This document shows, piece after piece, positions 9,578 to 18,886 of a stretch of DNA of 64,000 nucleotides (the first letter of the stretch is position 1; the number at the start of each line of letters is the position of its first letter). This DNA comes from Aquamicrobium sp. (GTDB lineage Bacteria > Pseudomonadota > Alphaproteobacteria > Rhizobiales > Rhizobiaceae). Both the position numbers and the translations under genes were made by a program. Location of the stretch: the NCBI RefSeq assembly GCF_023954335.1, contig NZ_JAMLIE010000002.1:682001-746000 (forward strand), read 5' to 3'. The notes beneath the pieces were generated by a model. It worked only from the letters and a program-made list of their open reading frames with translations, was not told the origin of the DNA and ran no database searches.

Positions 9578-11332
9578 ATGAACATCTTCGCGCTGTTTTC
9601 CTCGCGCATCGTTGCGGCGATCGAAACGCTCGGCCTCGAAACGAAGGACGGCGCGGCGCTCGATTTCGCCCGCCTCGCGGTCGAGCCGCCGCGCGACGCC
9701 AGCCATGGCGACCTCGCCACCAACGCCGCGATGGTGCTGGCGAAGTCGGTGGGCGAGAATCCGCGGGCGCTGGCCGAAAAGATCGCCGGGGCGCTGCGCG
9801 GCGATGCCGACATCGCCGCCGTCGAGGTCGCCGGGCCGGGCTTCGTCAACCTCAGGCTGTCGGACGCGTTCTGGCAGGCGCGGCTCGCCGACATCCTCGA
9901 CGTGGCGCAGGATTACGGCCGCTCGGCCATCGGCGCCGGCCGCAAGGTCAATGTCGAATATGTCTCGGCCAACCCGACCGGGCCGATGCATGTCGGCCAT
10001 TGCCGCGGCGCGGTGGTGGGCGACGCGCTCGCCAACATCATGGGTTTCGCCGGCTACGACGTGACCAAGGAATACTACATCAACGACGCCGGGGCGCAGA
10101 TCGACGTGCTCGCCCGCTCGGTGATGCTGCGCTATCGCGAGGCGCTGGGCGAGACGATCGGCGAGATCCCGGCCGGGCTCTATCCCGGCGACTATCTGGT
10201 GCCGGTCGGCAAGGCACTGGCTGACGAGTTCGGCCAGCGGCTCCTGTCCATGGCGGCGGAAACGGCGCTGGCGCTGGTCAAGGACCGCACCATCGACGCC
10301 ATGATGGCGATGATCCGCGAGGACCTCGCCGCGCTCAACGTCCATCACGAGGTGTTCTTCTCCGAACGCACGCTGCACGAGGGCAACGGCGCGCCCATCG
10401 GCGCGGCCATTGCCGATCTCACGCTGAAGGGCCACGTCTACAAGGGCAAGCTGCCGCCGCCCAAGGGCGAGAAGCCGGACGATTGGGAGGATCGCGAGCA
10501 GACGCTGTTCCGCTCGACCGTGGTCGGCGACGACCAGGACCGGCCGCTGGTCAAGTCGGACGGCTCCTACACCTATTTCGCCGCCGACGTCGCCTACATG
10601 AAGGACAAGTACGCCCGTGGCTTCGGCGAGCTGATCTTCGTCCTCGGCGCCGACCACGGCGGCTACGTCAAGCGGCTGGAGGCTCTGGCCAACGCCGTCT
10701 CGGGCAACACGCTGAAGCTGACCGTGCTCTTGTGCAACCTCGTCAAGCTCTACCGCGACGGCGAGCCGGTGCGCATGTCGAAGCGGGCAGGGGAGTTCGT
10801 GACCCTGCGCGACGTGGTCGACGAGGTCGGGCGCGACCCGATCCGTTTCATGATGCTCTACCGCAAGAACAGCGAGCCACTCGATTTCGACTTCGCCAAG
10901 GTGACGGAGCAGTCGAAGGACAACCCGGTCTTCTACGTCCAGTACGCCTCGGCGCGCTGCCATTCGGTGTTCCGGCAGGCGGCCGAGCAGCTCGGCTCCA
11001 TGCCGGACCGCGAAGCGATGAAGGCGGCGGCGCATCTGCTGACCGACGAGGGCGAGATCGGCCTCGTGCGCAAGCTCGCCGAATATCCGCGCCTGATCGA
11101 ATCCGCGGCGCAGTCGATGGAGCCGCACCGGCTCGCTTTCTACCTCTACGATCTGGCGCAGGCCTTCCACGCCCACTGGAATCGCGGCACCGACAATCCC
11201 GACTTACGGTTTGTTAAGGTTAACGAACCAGAATTGACCCGTGCCAGGCTGGGTCTGGTGCGGGCCGTCGCGGATGTCCTGACATCCGGTCTGGCGCTGG
11301 TCGGGGCCGACGCTCCGCAGGAGATGCGCTAG
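9578..11332 (+). CDS. argS: Arginyl-tRNA synthetase
   Basis: This class I synthetase charges tRNA-Arg. The 584-residue product has the HIGH-type motif in NPTGPMHVGHCRG and the KMSKS-type motif as MSKRAGEFVTLRD. It also has an N-terminal Add-1 domain and a C-terminal DALR anticodon-binding domain ending with an alpha-helical segment. ATG 9578 (MNIFALFSSRIVAAIE) preceded by GGGCAGG is preferred over the upstream in-frame ATG at 9491, which overlaps dgt. It is probably cotranscribed with dgt and possibly the SPOR gene. Confidence 0.97.
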   Translation: MNIFALFSSRIVAAIETLGLETKDGAALDFARLAVEPPRDASHGDLATNAAMVLAKSVGENPRALAEKIAGALRGDADIAAVEVAGPGFVNLRLSDAFWQARLADILDVAQDYGRSAIGAGRKVNVEYVSANPTGPMHVGHCRGAVVGDALANIMGFAGYDVTKEYYINDAGAQIDVLARSVMLRYREALGETIGEIPAGLYPGDYLVPVGKALADEFGQRLLSMAAETALALVKDRTIDAMMAMIREDLAALNVHHEVFFSERTLHEGNGAPIGAAIADLTLKGHVYKGKLPPPKGEKPDDWEDREQTLFRSTVVGDDQDRPLVKSDGSYTYFAADVAYMKDKYARGFGELIFVLGADHGGYVKRLEALANAVSGNTLKLTVLLCNLVKLYRDGEPVRMSKRAGEFVTLRDVVDEVGRDPIRFMMLYRKNSEPLDFDFAKVTEQSKDNPVFYVQYASARCHSVFRQAAEQLGSMPDREAMKAAAHLLTDEGEIGLVRKLAEYPRLIESAAQSMEPHRLAFYLYDLAQAFHAHWNRGTDNPDLRFVKVNEPELTRARLGLVRAVADVLTSGLALVGADAPQEMR

Positions 11333-11434
11333 ATACCGCCGGGCTTCCCGTCACCTTTTACCCACAATGCCTTGGTAAGGGCCAACCCTAAGTGACGTCG
11401 CCGGCGTCCGACCGAGTATAGTGTGGGAAAAAGC

Positions 11435-14104
11435 ATGGCAGACACCAACAACGTCAGGCGCGATGACTATGTCGACTTTTCCGAGAACGATCCGTTCGCG
11501 GAACTGACGCGCATCATGGGCCACGATCCGCGCGCCCCGGAGCCGCAGGCCGCCGCGCCTGCCGCGCCCCTGCCGACCCCGGCCATGGACGATTTCGAGA
11601 TCGATCTCGAGAAGGAACTGGCCGGCGATTTCGATTTCTCCGATTTCGACGAGCAGGCTCCCGTGGCCGACTGGCGCGAGGAAAGCCCGGCGGCGGCCTA
11701 TCCGCATGACGGAGCCGACGCCGGCGAGGAAGTTTCCGCCGCTTCGCTCGACGCCGACTTCGAGGATTTCTTCGCCGAGCCGGCAGCCGGGGAGGCCGCT
11801 CCGGCCGCGACCTATGCCGCCCCCGAAGCCACCTATCAGGCCCCTGAAGCCCCTGAAGCCTATGACGCGCCCGCCGCGTTCGAGGACGGGCTCGACGACG
11901 CGCTGGAGCGCGAGCTGCTCGGCGGTGAGGACTACGAAGCCTACGAGGCCGAGCCGGTCCCGGAACCCGAATGGACCGGCCGCGAGGCCTATGACGAAGC
12001 GCCGCGCGAGGAGCCGGTTCGCCACGAGGCCGCCGCTTACGACGACGTGGCCGATGACGGCTGGACCGCGGACGCCGAGTTCGACGTCGACATGCTGGAG
12101 CGCGAGCTGGCCGCGAGCGCAGCGCAGGATGCCGTGAGCGCGCCGGAGGCGGCTGCGCCCGCCTATGTCGCGCCGGCCGACTTCGCGCCGCAGCCCGACC
12201 CGGTCGAGGCCGAGGCGGATTTCGCCTTCGACGACGCGCCGGAAACGCCGGCCGAGCCCCAAGCCGCGCATAGCCTCAGCCTCGAAGAGGAGCTGAGCCT
12301 GCTGCTCTCGGACGACCCGGCACCGACGCCGGCGCCCGCTTCGCCGTCCACCGTCAACGTCGCCGCCGCCGCTGCGACGGCCGCGGTCGCCTCAGCGGCG
12401 GTCTATCCCGCCTCGTCGGCGTTCGGCTCCTACGGGCGCGCCAATTTCCCGCCGGCGCATTCGCCGGCCGTCGCGATGACGCCCGCCGTTGCTAGGCATC
12501 AGGAGACGCCGGTGGAGGCGACGTCCACCTTCGAGCAGCCGGCATACGAGGCCTACGCGCCCCGCACCGCGCCGGATGTCGCCGAGGAGCAGGCGCCGCA
12601 GGCGCAGGCCGAGGACGAGTTCTCCGGCCTTTTCGACGACGATTTCGAGTTCACGCTAGAGGACGAGCCGAAGGCGGCTGCGCCAGCCGCCGCGCCGCGC
12701 GCGGCGCTGCCCGAGATCGAGACCGTCGAGGTCGCGGAGACGGTGCAGCCGGTGGCCGACGATCTTGACATTCCCGACATCGACTACGGCGCACAGGATG
12801 CGTCGGCGGCCGCGCCGTTCGACGATCTGGAGGCCGAGTTCGCCGATGTCTTCGGCACCGTGGCGCAGGACGCGCCGCCTCCGGCCGCCGCGCCCGTCGT
12901 CGCCGCCGCGCCGGACATGCAGCCCTACATGCTCGACGACGCCCAGTGGCAGGCGGCGCAGAGCTTCCCCGGTTCCGACGTCGACTATGAGAGCGACCTC
13001 GAAAAGGCCATCGCCAGCTCCGCCTATGACGAGGACGAGGCGCAGCCCGCGCCGCGCCGCCGCTTCATCCTGGTCGCGGCCGCCATCGCCGGCGTCGCGC
13101 TGCTCGGCGGCTTCGGCGTGTTCGGCATGTCGATGTTCGGCGGCGGCTCCGACGCGCCGGCGCTTGTCAGGGCCGATTCCGAGCCGATGAAGGTGCGGCC
13201 GGAAAATCCCGGCGGCACGACGGTTCCCAACCAGAACAACGAAGTCTATCAGCGCGTTGCCGGCGGCACGAACAACGCCGCGCCCGAGCAGGAGCGGCTG
13301 ATCTCCTCGACCGAGGAGCCCGTGGACGTCAACGCCCGCGAGGCCGCGCAGGAGCCGGCCGTGCTCGCGCCCGGCATCGACGACGAGGCCGGCGCGGTCA
13401 AGTCCGAAGACCGGATCGAGCCGGAAGCCGCCCAGCCGGCGGTTGCCGAGGAAACCGCGGTGGTGACGCCGCGCCGGGTGCGCACCATGGTCGTCAGGCC
13501 CGACGGCACCATGGTGCCGCGCGAGGAGATCGAGCCGACCGCCGCCGAACCCGCGCCTGGGCAACCCGCCGACATCGCCGGCCAGCCGGCCGCGCAGCCG
13601 CTTGCCGGCGTTCTCGCCCAGCCTGCCGACGGTGCGCTCACCGCCGAGATCGATGACGGCCCGGTCGTCGACACGCCGCAGACGGTCGCCGTCGTGCCGA
13701 CGCAGCGCGCCGAGCCGCAGGCGCCCGCGCCGGCCCGCCCGGCCGCGCAGGCCCCCGTGCAGCAGCCGGCGGCGCAGCCCGCCGTCCAGCAGCCGGCCGC
13801 GCCTGCGCCCGTCGCCGCGCCCGTTTCAGCTCCGGCTGCCGCCGCGCCGGCCGGCGCGACCAGCGAATGGTCGATGCAGATCGCCTCGCAGCCGACCGCC
13901 GAGGGCGCGCAGTCGACCTATCAGGATCTCGCCCGCCGTTATGGCGGCGTGCTCGAAGGCAAGGGCGTCAACATCGTGCGCGCCGACATCGAGGGCAGGG
14001 GCACCTATTACCGGGTGCGCATCCCCGCCTCGAGCCGCGACGAGGCCATCCAGCTCTGCACCCGCTACAAGGCGGCCGGCGGAAGCTGCTTCGTCTCGCG
14101 CTGA
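11435..14104 (+). CDS. Large acidic SPOR-domain envelope protein
   Basis: This is a predicted single-pass inner-membrane protein that binds denuded septal peptidoglycan through a SPOR domain, probably during division. The 889-residue product has a very long acidic, Ala/Pro/Glu-rich cytoplasmic part with F-D-D-F and LERELL repeats (residues 1-540). A basic stop RRR and a transmembrane helix follow near 543-567. A Pro/Ala/Gln-rich periplasmic linker leads to a C-terminal SPOR domain (WSMQIASQPT...YYRVRIPAS...GGSCFVSR) near 810-889. ATG 11435 is chosen over the GTG at 11423. The position between argS and nagZ is conserved in Rhizobiales. Confidence 0.9.
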   Translation: MADTNNVRRDDYVDFSENDPFAELTRIMGHDPRAPEPQAAAPAAPLPTPAMDDFEIDLEKELAGDFDFSDFDEQAPVADWREESPAAAYPHDGADAGEEVSAASLDADFEDFFAEPAAGEAAPAATYAAPEATYQAPEAPEAYDAPAAFEDGLDDALERELLGGEDYEAYEAEPVPEPEWTGREAYDEAPREEPVRHEAAAYDDVADDGWTADAEFDVDMLERELAASAAQDAVSAPEAAAPAYVAPADFAPQPDPVEAEADFAFDDAPETPAEPQAAHSLSLEEELSLLLSDDPAPTPAPASPSTVNVAAAAATAAVASAAVYPASSAFGSYGRANFPPAHSPAVAMTPAVARHQETPVEATSTFEQPAYEAYAPRTAPDVAEEQAPQAQAEDEFSGLFDDDFEFTLEDEPKAAAPAAAPRAALPEIETVEVAETVQPVADDLDIPDIDYGAQDASAAAPFDDLEAEFADVFGTVAQDAPPPAAAPVVAAAPDMQPYMLDDAQWQAAQSFPGSDVDYESDLEKAIASSAYDEDEAQPAPRRRFILVAAAIAGVALLGGFGVFGMSMFGGGSDAPALVRADSEPMKVRPENPGGTTVPNQNNEVYQRVAGGTNNAAPEQERLISSTEEPVDVNAREAAQEPAVLAPGIDDEAGAVKSEDRIEPEAAQPAVAEETAVVTPRRVRTMVVRPDGTMVPREEIEPTAAEPAPGQPADIAGQPAAQPLAGVLAQPADGALTAEIDDGPVVDTPQTVAVVPTQRAEPQAPAPARPAAQAPVQQPAAQPAVQQPAAPAPVAAPVSAPAAAAPAGATSEWSMQIASQPTAEGAQSTYQDLARRYGGVLEGKGVNIVRADIEGRGTYYRVRIPASSRDEAIQLCTRYKAAGGSCFVSR

Positions 14105-14127
14105 GGCGATCCCGCCGAAATCCCTCG

Positions 14128-14166
14128 AAGCCGCCGCGTCCCGAACGCGGCGGCTTCGCCGTTTTT
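14128..14166 (+). terminator. Rho-independent terminator after the SPOR gene
   Basis: A perfect 12-bp stem, AAGCCGCCGCGT (14128-14139) with its complement at 14145-14156 and a 5-nt loop, is followed by CGCCGTTTTT. It ends the SPOR transcript and leaves nagZ to its own promoter. Confidence 0.85.
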
Positions 14167-14210
14167 CATTCCCGATGCGCAAAACCCGGCTTGCGGCTAT
14201 GATTCCATCC

Positions 14211-15230
14211 ATGAGCGAATCAAAAGCAATCATCCTTGGCGCGTCGGGAACGACGCTGACGCCCGACGAAATCGCCTTCTACCGCGACGAGCGGCCGTGG
14301 GGCTTCATCGTCTTCGCCCGCAACATCGAAAGCGCCGGCCAGCTTCGCGACTTGACCGCCGCCATGCGCGACTGCGCGGGCAGGGCGGACGCGCCGGTGT
14401 TCATCGACCAGGAAGGCGGGCGCGTGCAGCGCCTGCGCCCGCCGCTGGCGCCGAACTATCCGCCGGGCTCGGCGCTCGGCGCGTTCTATCGCCACGACGC
14501 GCAGGCGGGCCTGCGCGCCGCGTGGCTGGTGTCGCGGCTGCATGCCTTCGACCTCCTGCGCTACGGCGTCAACGCCGATTGCCTGCCGGTGCTCGACGTG
14601 CCGGTCGAGGGCGCGCACGACGTGATCGGCGACCGCGCCTACGGCAAGGAGCCGGGCATCGTCGCCGCCATGGGCCGGGCGGCGATGGACGGGCTTATCG
14701 CCGGCGGCGTGCTGCCGGTCATCAAGCACATTCCTGGCCACGGCCGCGCCTTCGCCGACAGCCATCACCATCTGCCGGTGGTCGAGGCCTCGCTCGACGA
14801 ACTGCGCGCCCATGACTTCCCGCCCTTCAGGGCGCTGGCCGACGCGCCGATGGCGATGACGGCGCATGTCGTCTACACCGCGATCGACACGGAGCGGCCG
14901 GCGACGACCTCGCCGAAGGCGGTGGCGGACATCATCCGCGGCGAGCTCGGCTTCGACGGCCTCCTGATGAGCGACGACGTGTCGATGAAGGCGCTTTCTG
15001 GGGATTTCGCGGGAAGGACGCAGGCAATCCTTGCGGCCGGCTGCGATGTCGTTCTTCACTGCAATGGCCTGATGGAGGAAATGCGCACTGTTGCCGGCGT
15101 CGCGCCGGTGCTGTCGGACGAGGCCCTGCGGCGCGCGGACCGCGCCGTCGCCGGGCTCGGCGCCGATGACGGCGCCAGCGAGGACGAGACGAGGGCCGAG
15201 TTCGCCGCCCTGTTCGAGGCGGTCGCCTAG
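14211..15230 (+). CDS. nagZ: Beta-N-acetylhexosaminidase (peptidoglycan recycling)
   Basis: This GH3 enzyme removes N-acetylglucosamine from 1,6-anhydro-muropeptides in the cytosol during cell-wall recycling. The 339-residue product carries the GH3 NagZ signature KHIPGHGRAFADSHHHLP, which includes the catalytic-dyad His. It also has the catalytic Asp in LLMSDDVSMKAL and FIDQEGGRVQRLR near residue 65. ATG 14211 is the first start after the terminator and gives MSESKAIILGASG; an in-frame ATG lies slightly upstream at 14175. scpA starts 15 bp downstream, implying an operon. Confidence 0.96.
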   Translation: MSESKAIILGASGTTLTPDEIAFYRDERPWGFIVFARNIESAGQLRDLTAAMRDCAGRADAPVFIDQEGGRVQRLRPPLAPNYPPGSALGAFYRHDAQAGLRAAWLVSRLHAFDLLRYGVNADCLPVLDVPVEGAHDVIGDRAYGKEPGIVAAMGRAAMDGLIAGGVLPVIKHIPGHGRAFADSHHHLPVVEASLDELRAHDFPPFRALADAPMAMTAHVVYTAIDTERPATTSPKAVADIIRGELGFDGLLMSDDVSMKALSGDFAGRTQAILAAGCDVVLHCNGLMEEMRTVAGVAPVLSDEALRRADRAVAGLGADDGASEDETRAEFAALFEAVA

Positions 15231-15245
15231 GAGAGTGGGAACCAC

Positions 15246-16082
15246 GTGAACGCGAAGGGCAACGCAAAGGCAGCGCCGCTGGAAAAGCTCTGGTCCGGAA
15301 CGGACGAGGAGCGGGGCGTCAGCGAGCCTGCGCTGGTGGTCGACGTCAGCGGCTTCGAGGGACCGCTCGACCTCCTGCTTCACCTTGCGCGCACCCAGAA
15401 GGTCGATCTCGCCCGCATCTCGGTGCTGGCGCTGGCCGAGCAGTATATCGCCTTCGTCGAGCGGGCGCGCCGGCTTCGGCTCGAGCTCGCCGCAGACTAT
15501 CTCGTCATGGCCGCGTGGCTCGCCTTCTTGAAGTCGAAGCTCCTGATCCCGAAGCAGCCGGGCGACGAAGGCGAGAGCGGCGAGGAGCTGGCGGCGGTGC
15601 TCCAGTTCCGCCTGAAGCGGCTGGAGGCGATGCGCGATGCCGCCGCCCGCCTCGTCAACCGCAACCGGCTCGGCCGCGACGTGTTCGCGCGCGGCATGCC
15701 GGAGACGGTCATTATCGAGCGGCACAACGCCTATTCGGCGACGCTCTACGACCTGCTCAGCGCCTATGCCACGCAGCGCCAGCGCCAGGCGGTGACCAAT
15801 GTGCAGATCGCCAAGCGCGGCGTGTGGTCGCTGAAGGAGGCGCGCGAGATATTGATGCGGATGGTGGGCGAGCTCCACGACTGGACCGCGCTCGACATGT
15901 TCCTGATCCGCTATCTCGCGACGCCGGCCGAGCGGGCGACGGCGATCGCCTCCTCCTTCGCCGCAAGTCTCGAGCTGGTGCGCGAGGGCGCGCTCGACAT
16001 GCGGCAGGACGAGGCGTTCGCGCCGCTCTACCTGCGCGCGCGGCCGAACAGGCAGCCTCCCGCCGACGGGGCCGAGCCATGA
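15246..16082 (+). CDS. scpA: Segregation and condensation protein A
   Basis: ScpA is the kleisin subunit that bridges SMC heads, together with ScpB, in chromosome condensation. The 278-residue product has the family signature FEGPLDLLLHLARTQKVDL near residues 37-55. ADYLVMAAWLAFLKSKLLIP follows, and there is a C-terminal winged-helix region. The start is GTG 15246 with GAGAGTGGGAACC upstream. The stop overlaps the start of scpB (ATGA), so translation is coupled. Confidence 0.95.
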   Translation: MNAKGNAKAAPLEKLWSGTDEERGVSEPALVVDVSGFEGPLDLLLHLARTQKVDLARISVLALAEQYIAFVERARRLRLELAADYLVMAAWLAFLKSKLLIPKQPGDEGESGEELAAVLQFRLKRLEAMRDAAARLVNRNRLGRDVFARGMPETVIIERHNAYSATLYDLLSAYATQRQRQAVTNVQIAKRGVWSLKEAREILMRMVGELHDWTALDMFLIRYLATPAERATAIASSFAASLELVREGALDMRQDEAFAPLYLRARPNRQPPADGAEP

Positions 16083-16810
16083 GCGGCGGCGGCAAGGTCA
16101 TCCCCTTCGTGCTCGACGGCGCGGCGGCGGACGGCGACGATGCGCCCGGCTTGCCGGCCGATCTTGCCGAGGCCGTGCGCATGGCCGAGGCCATCGTCTT
16201 CGCCTCGGCCGAGCCGGTCTCGGCGAAGGCGCTCACTGCCCGCCTGCCGGACGGGGTGGACGTCCCGGCCGTCATGGAGGCCGTGCGCCGCCAGTACGAG
16301 CGGCGCGGCGTCAATCTGGTGCGGGTCGGCGACGGGTGGGCGTTCCGCACGGCCGGCGACCTCGCCTTCCTGATGAGCCGCGATGCCGTGCAGCAGAAGA
16401 AGCTGTCGCGCGCGGCGCTGGAGGTCCTCGCCATCATCGCCTATCACCAGCCGGTGACGCGGGCCGAGATCGAGGAAATCCGCGGCGTCGAGACCTCGAA
16501 AGGCACGCTCGACACGCTACTGGAGACCGGCTGGGTGCGCCTGCGTGGCCGCCGCCGCACGCCGGGCCGGCCCGTCACCTACGGTACCACCGACGCCTTC
16601 CTCGACCATTTCGGGCTGGAGGAGGTGCGCGACCTTCCGGGCATGGACGAGCTGAAGGGAGCGGGGCTGCTCTCGCCGCGCATGCCGACCGGCTTTTCCG
16701 TGCCGCAGCCGCCGGCCGATCCCGATCTCCTGACCGAGGACGAGGATCCGCTGACCGACATCGACCTCGAGGAACTCGGCCTTCTGACCCCGCGCATAAC
16801 CGACGATTGA
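16079..16810 (+). CDS. scpB: Segregation and condensation protein B
   Basis: ScpB is the winged-helix dimer that binds ScpA and regulates the SMC complex. The 243-residue protein has the characteristic LSRAALEVLAIIAYHQPVTR and EIRGVETSKGTLDTLLE motifs of the two winged-helix domains. It also has a GRPVTYGTTDAFLDHFGL segment and an acidic C-terminal tail. The ATG at 16079 overlaps the scpA stop by 4 nt. The order nagZ-scpA-scpB is the usual rhizobial arrangement. Confidence 0.95.
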   Translation: MSGGGKVIPFVLDGAAADGDDAPGLPADLAEAVRMAEAIVFASAEPVSAKALTARLPDGVDVPAVMEAVRRQYERRGVNLVRVGDGWAFRTAGDLAFLMSRDAVQQKKLSRAALEVLAIIAYHQPVTRAEIEEIRGVETSKGTLDTLLETGWVRLRGRRRTPGRPVTYGTTDAFLDHFGLEEVRDLPGMDELKGAGLLSPRMPTGFSVPQPPADPDLLTEDEDPLTDIDLEELGLLTPRITDD

Positions 16811-16896
16811 ACGCTGCTTCGCGCCGGCGCTGTTGCGCCCGGAGGCAAAGCGGGGGTAAGGGACGCGCGCGAAACGCGTGACAACGGCAGGCGAGC

Positions 16897-17994
16897 ATGG
16901 CGACAGCGGCGGCAGGACGGGTGACGGCGGGGGTTTCCTTCGCCGCGCGGCTTGCCTTCGAGCATGTCGGCCACGCATTCACCGCCGGCGTCCCGACCTT
17001 GACCGACATATCGCTGACGGCGGAGCCGGGCGAGGTGCTTTGCCTGCTCGGGCCGTCCGGCTCGGGCAAGACGACGCTGCTGCGCATCGCCGCCGGCATC
17101 GAGGCGCAGACGAAAGGGAGGCTCCTCATCAACGACAAGGTGATCGCCGGACCCGGCGTCTTCGTGCCGCCGGAGAAGCGCTCGGTCGGGCTGGTGTTCC
17201 AGGACTATGCGCTGTTCCCGCACCTGACCATCCTGGAGAACGTCCGCTTCGGCCTGACCGCCCTGTCGCGCGAGGAGGCGCGGGGCGAGGCGATGATCTC
17301 GCTAAGCCGTGTCGGGCTGGAACGCTACGCCGAATCCTACCCGCACAGCCTTTCGGGCGGCGAGCAGCAGCGCGTGGCGCTGGCGCGCGCCATCGCGCCG
17401 CGGCCGGCGGTGCTGCTGATGGACGAGCCGTTCTCGGGGCTGGATTCGCGGTTGAAGGATTCGGTACGCGCCGAGACGCTGGCGATCCTGCGCCAGAGCC
17501 GGGCGACGGCCATCGTCGTCACCCACGACGCCGAGGAAGCCATGCGCATGGGCGACCGCATCGCGCTTTTGAAGGACGGGCGGCTGGTGCAGGCCGGAAC
17601 CGCGAACGAGATCTACCACCAGCCGGCGAGCCTCTTCGCCGCCGGGTTCTTTTCCGAGCTCAACGTCTTTGCCGGGCGCGTCGCCGGGGGCCGGGTCGAA
17701 ACGCCGCTGGGCAGCTTTGACGCAGGCGCGATCGGCGACGGCGCGCAGGCCACGGTGGCGATCCGACTTTCCGGCTTCGACGTCTCACAAACGCATGGGC
17801 AAACGCCCGCGCGAGTGCTATCACGCCGGTTCCTTGGCGTGGTCGAGCTGCTGGAGCTTGCCGTCCCGGGCATGGAGCAGCCGATCCGGGCACGGGTCCG
17901 GTGCGGCGCTTTGTCCGGGTCAGGGCCGGAAATTTGGCTTACGGTGAGGGGAGCTGACGTGCTTGTGTTTGAAAGAACCGGCGAAAGCGCATAA
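16897..17994 (+). CDS. ABC transporter ATP-binding protein (Fe3+/polyamine/molybdate-importer type)
   Basis: This is an import-type ABC ATPase. The 365-residue product has Walker A GPSGSGKTT, Q-loop VFQDYALFPHLTI, signature LSGGEQQRVALARAIA, Walker B VLLMDEPFSGLD and switch His in VVTHDAEEA. A C-terminal TOBE-like segment of about 120 residues follows. The PPEKRSVGLVFQDYALFPHL stretch is typical of FbpC/PotA/CysA-group importers. No permease or binding-protein gene lies next to it; it sits between scpB and tatA. It must therefore pair with membrane subunits elsewhere, and the substrate is unknown. Confidence 0.88.
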   Translation: MATAAAGRVTAGVSFAARLAFEHVGHAFTAGVPTLTDISLTAEPGEVLCLLGPSGSGKTTLLRIAAGIEAQTKGRLLINDKVIAGPGVFVPPEKRSVGLVFQDYALFPHLTILENVRFGLTALSREEARGEAMISLSRVGLERYAESYPHSLSGGEQQRVALARAIAPRPAVLLMDEPFSGLDSRLKDSVRAETLAILRQSRATAIVVTHDAEEAMRMGDRIALLKDGRLVQAGTANEIYHQPASLFAAGFFSELNVFAGRVAGGRVETPLGSFDAGAIGDGAQATVAIRLSGFDVSQTHGQTPARVLSRRFLGVVELLELAVPGMEQPIRARVRCGALSGSGPEIWLTVRGADVLVFERTGESA

Positions 17995-18047
17995 ATCAAC
18001 ATAAGGCCGCGCCGAAGCGGCATGGATAGACACGGAAAGAGATCGCT

Positions 18048-18266
18048 ATGGGTACCTTCTCGATCTGGCACTGGCTCATCGTTCTGGTCGTGGTGCTGCT
18101 CCTGTTCGGGCGCGGCAAGATTCCGGAGCTGATGGGCGACATGGCCAAGGGCATCAAGAGCTTCAAGAAGGGCATGTCCGACGACGACGAGGAGACGAAG
18201 ACCGTCGAGCATCGCGCCGACGAGACCGTCTCCGCGCCCAAGGAAAAGGCCGGCAAGACTTCCTGA
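18048..18266 (+). CDS. tatA: Sec-independent translocase subunit TatA
   Basis: TatA forms the size-fitting pore of the twin-arginine export system. The 72-residue product has a short N-terminus, one transmembrane helix (WHWLIVLVVVLLLFG), the FGRGKIPELMGDMAKGIKSF hinge and amphipathic helix, and a charged tail. AAAGAGATCGCT precedes ATG 18048. It is first in the tatA-tatB-tatC operon. Confidence 0.97.
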   Translation: MGTFSIWHWLIVLVVVLLLFGRGKIPELMGDMAKGIKSFKKGMSDDDEETKTVEHRADETVSAPKEKAGKTS

Positions 18267-18301
18267 GCCTCGCCCTGGGGCGGTCGGGAGTTTGAGACGC
18301 C

Positions 18302-18886
18302 ATGTTTGACATCGCCTGGACGGAGATGCTGGTGATCGCGATCGTGCTGATCGTGGTCGTCGGTCCCAAGGAACTGCCCGGCATGCTGCGCACCGTCGGC
18401 AAGACGACGGCGAAGCTGCGGGCCATGGCGGGCGATTTCCGCAAGCAGTTCGACGAGGCGCTGAAGGAGGCCGAGCTCGACGATCTGAAGAAGCTCGCCG
18501 ACGACGCCAGAAAGCTCAACCCCACCGCCGACATCAAGAAGGCGCTGAACCCGCTGGAATCGGCGGGCAGGGACGTGCGCGCCGGGCTTGAGGCGGCGTT
18601 CAACCCGCCGAGGGCCGAACCGCCCAAGCCGAAGCCGAAGGTCGAGGCGGCGTCGCCCGATGCGCCGGCCCCGGCGGTGAGCGCGACTCCCGCACCGGCT
18701 GCTGTCGCTGCCGCCGCGCCGGCAAAGCCGGCAGCCGCGAAGCCGGTTCCCGCTGCCGGCAGACCGGCTGCCGCGAAGCCCGCTGCGGTGAAATCCGCCC
18801 CGGCGGCCGCGAAGCCGGTAGCCGCAAAGCCGGCAGCGAAGAAGCCCGCCGCACCGAAGAAGAAGACTGGCGGAGCCGCCTCGTGA
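18302..18886 (+). CDS. tatB: Sec-independent translocase subunit TatB
   Basis: TatB works with TatC as the twin-arginine signal receptor. The 194-residue product has an N-terminal transmembrane helix (MFDIAWTEMLVIAIVLIVVV), the GPKELPGMLRTVGKTTAKLR amphipathic region and a long Ala/Lys/Pro-rich C-terminal extension that is low in complexity. It starts 35 bp after tatA and overlaps the start of tatC by 4 nt. Confidence 0.96.
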   Translation: MFDIAWTEMLVIAIVLIVVVGPKELPGMLRTVGKTTAKLRAMAGDFRKQFDEALKEAELDDLKKLADDARKLNPTADIKKALNPLESAGRDVRAGLEAAFNPPRAEPPKPKPKVEAASPDAPAPAVSATPAPAAVAAAAPAKPAAAKPVPAAGRPAAAKPAAVKSAPAAAKPVAAKPAAKKPAAPKKKTGGAAS

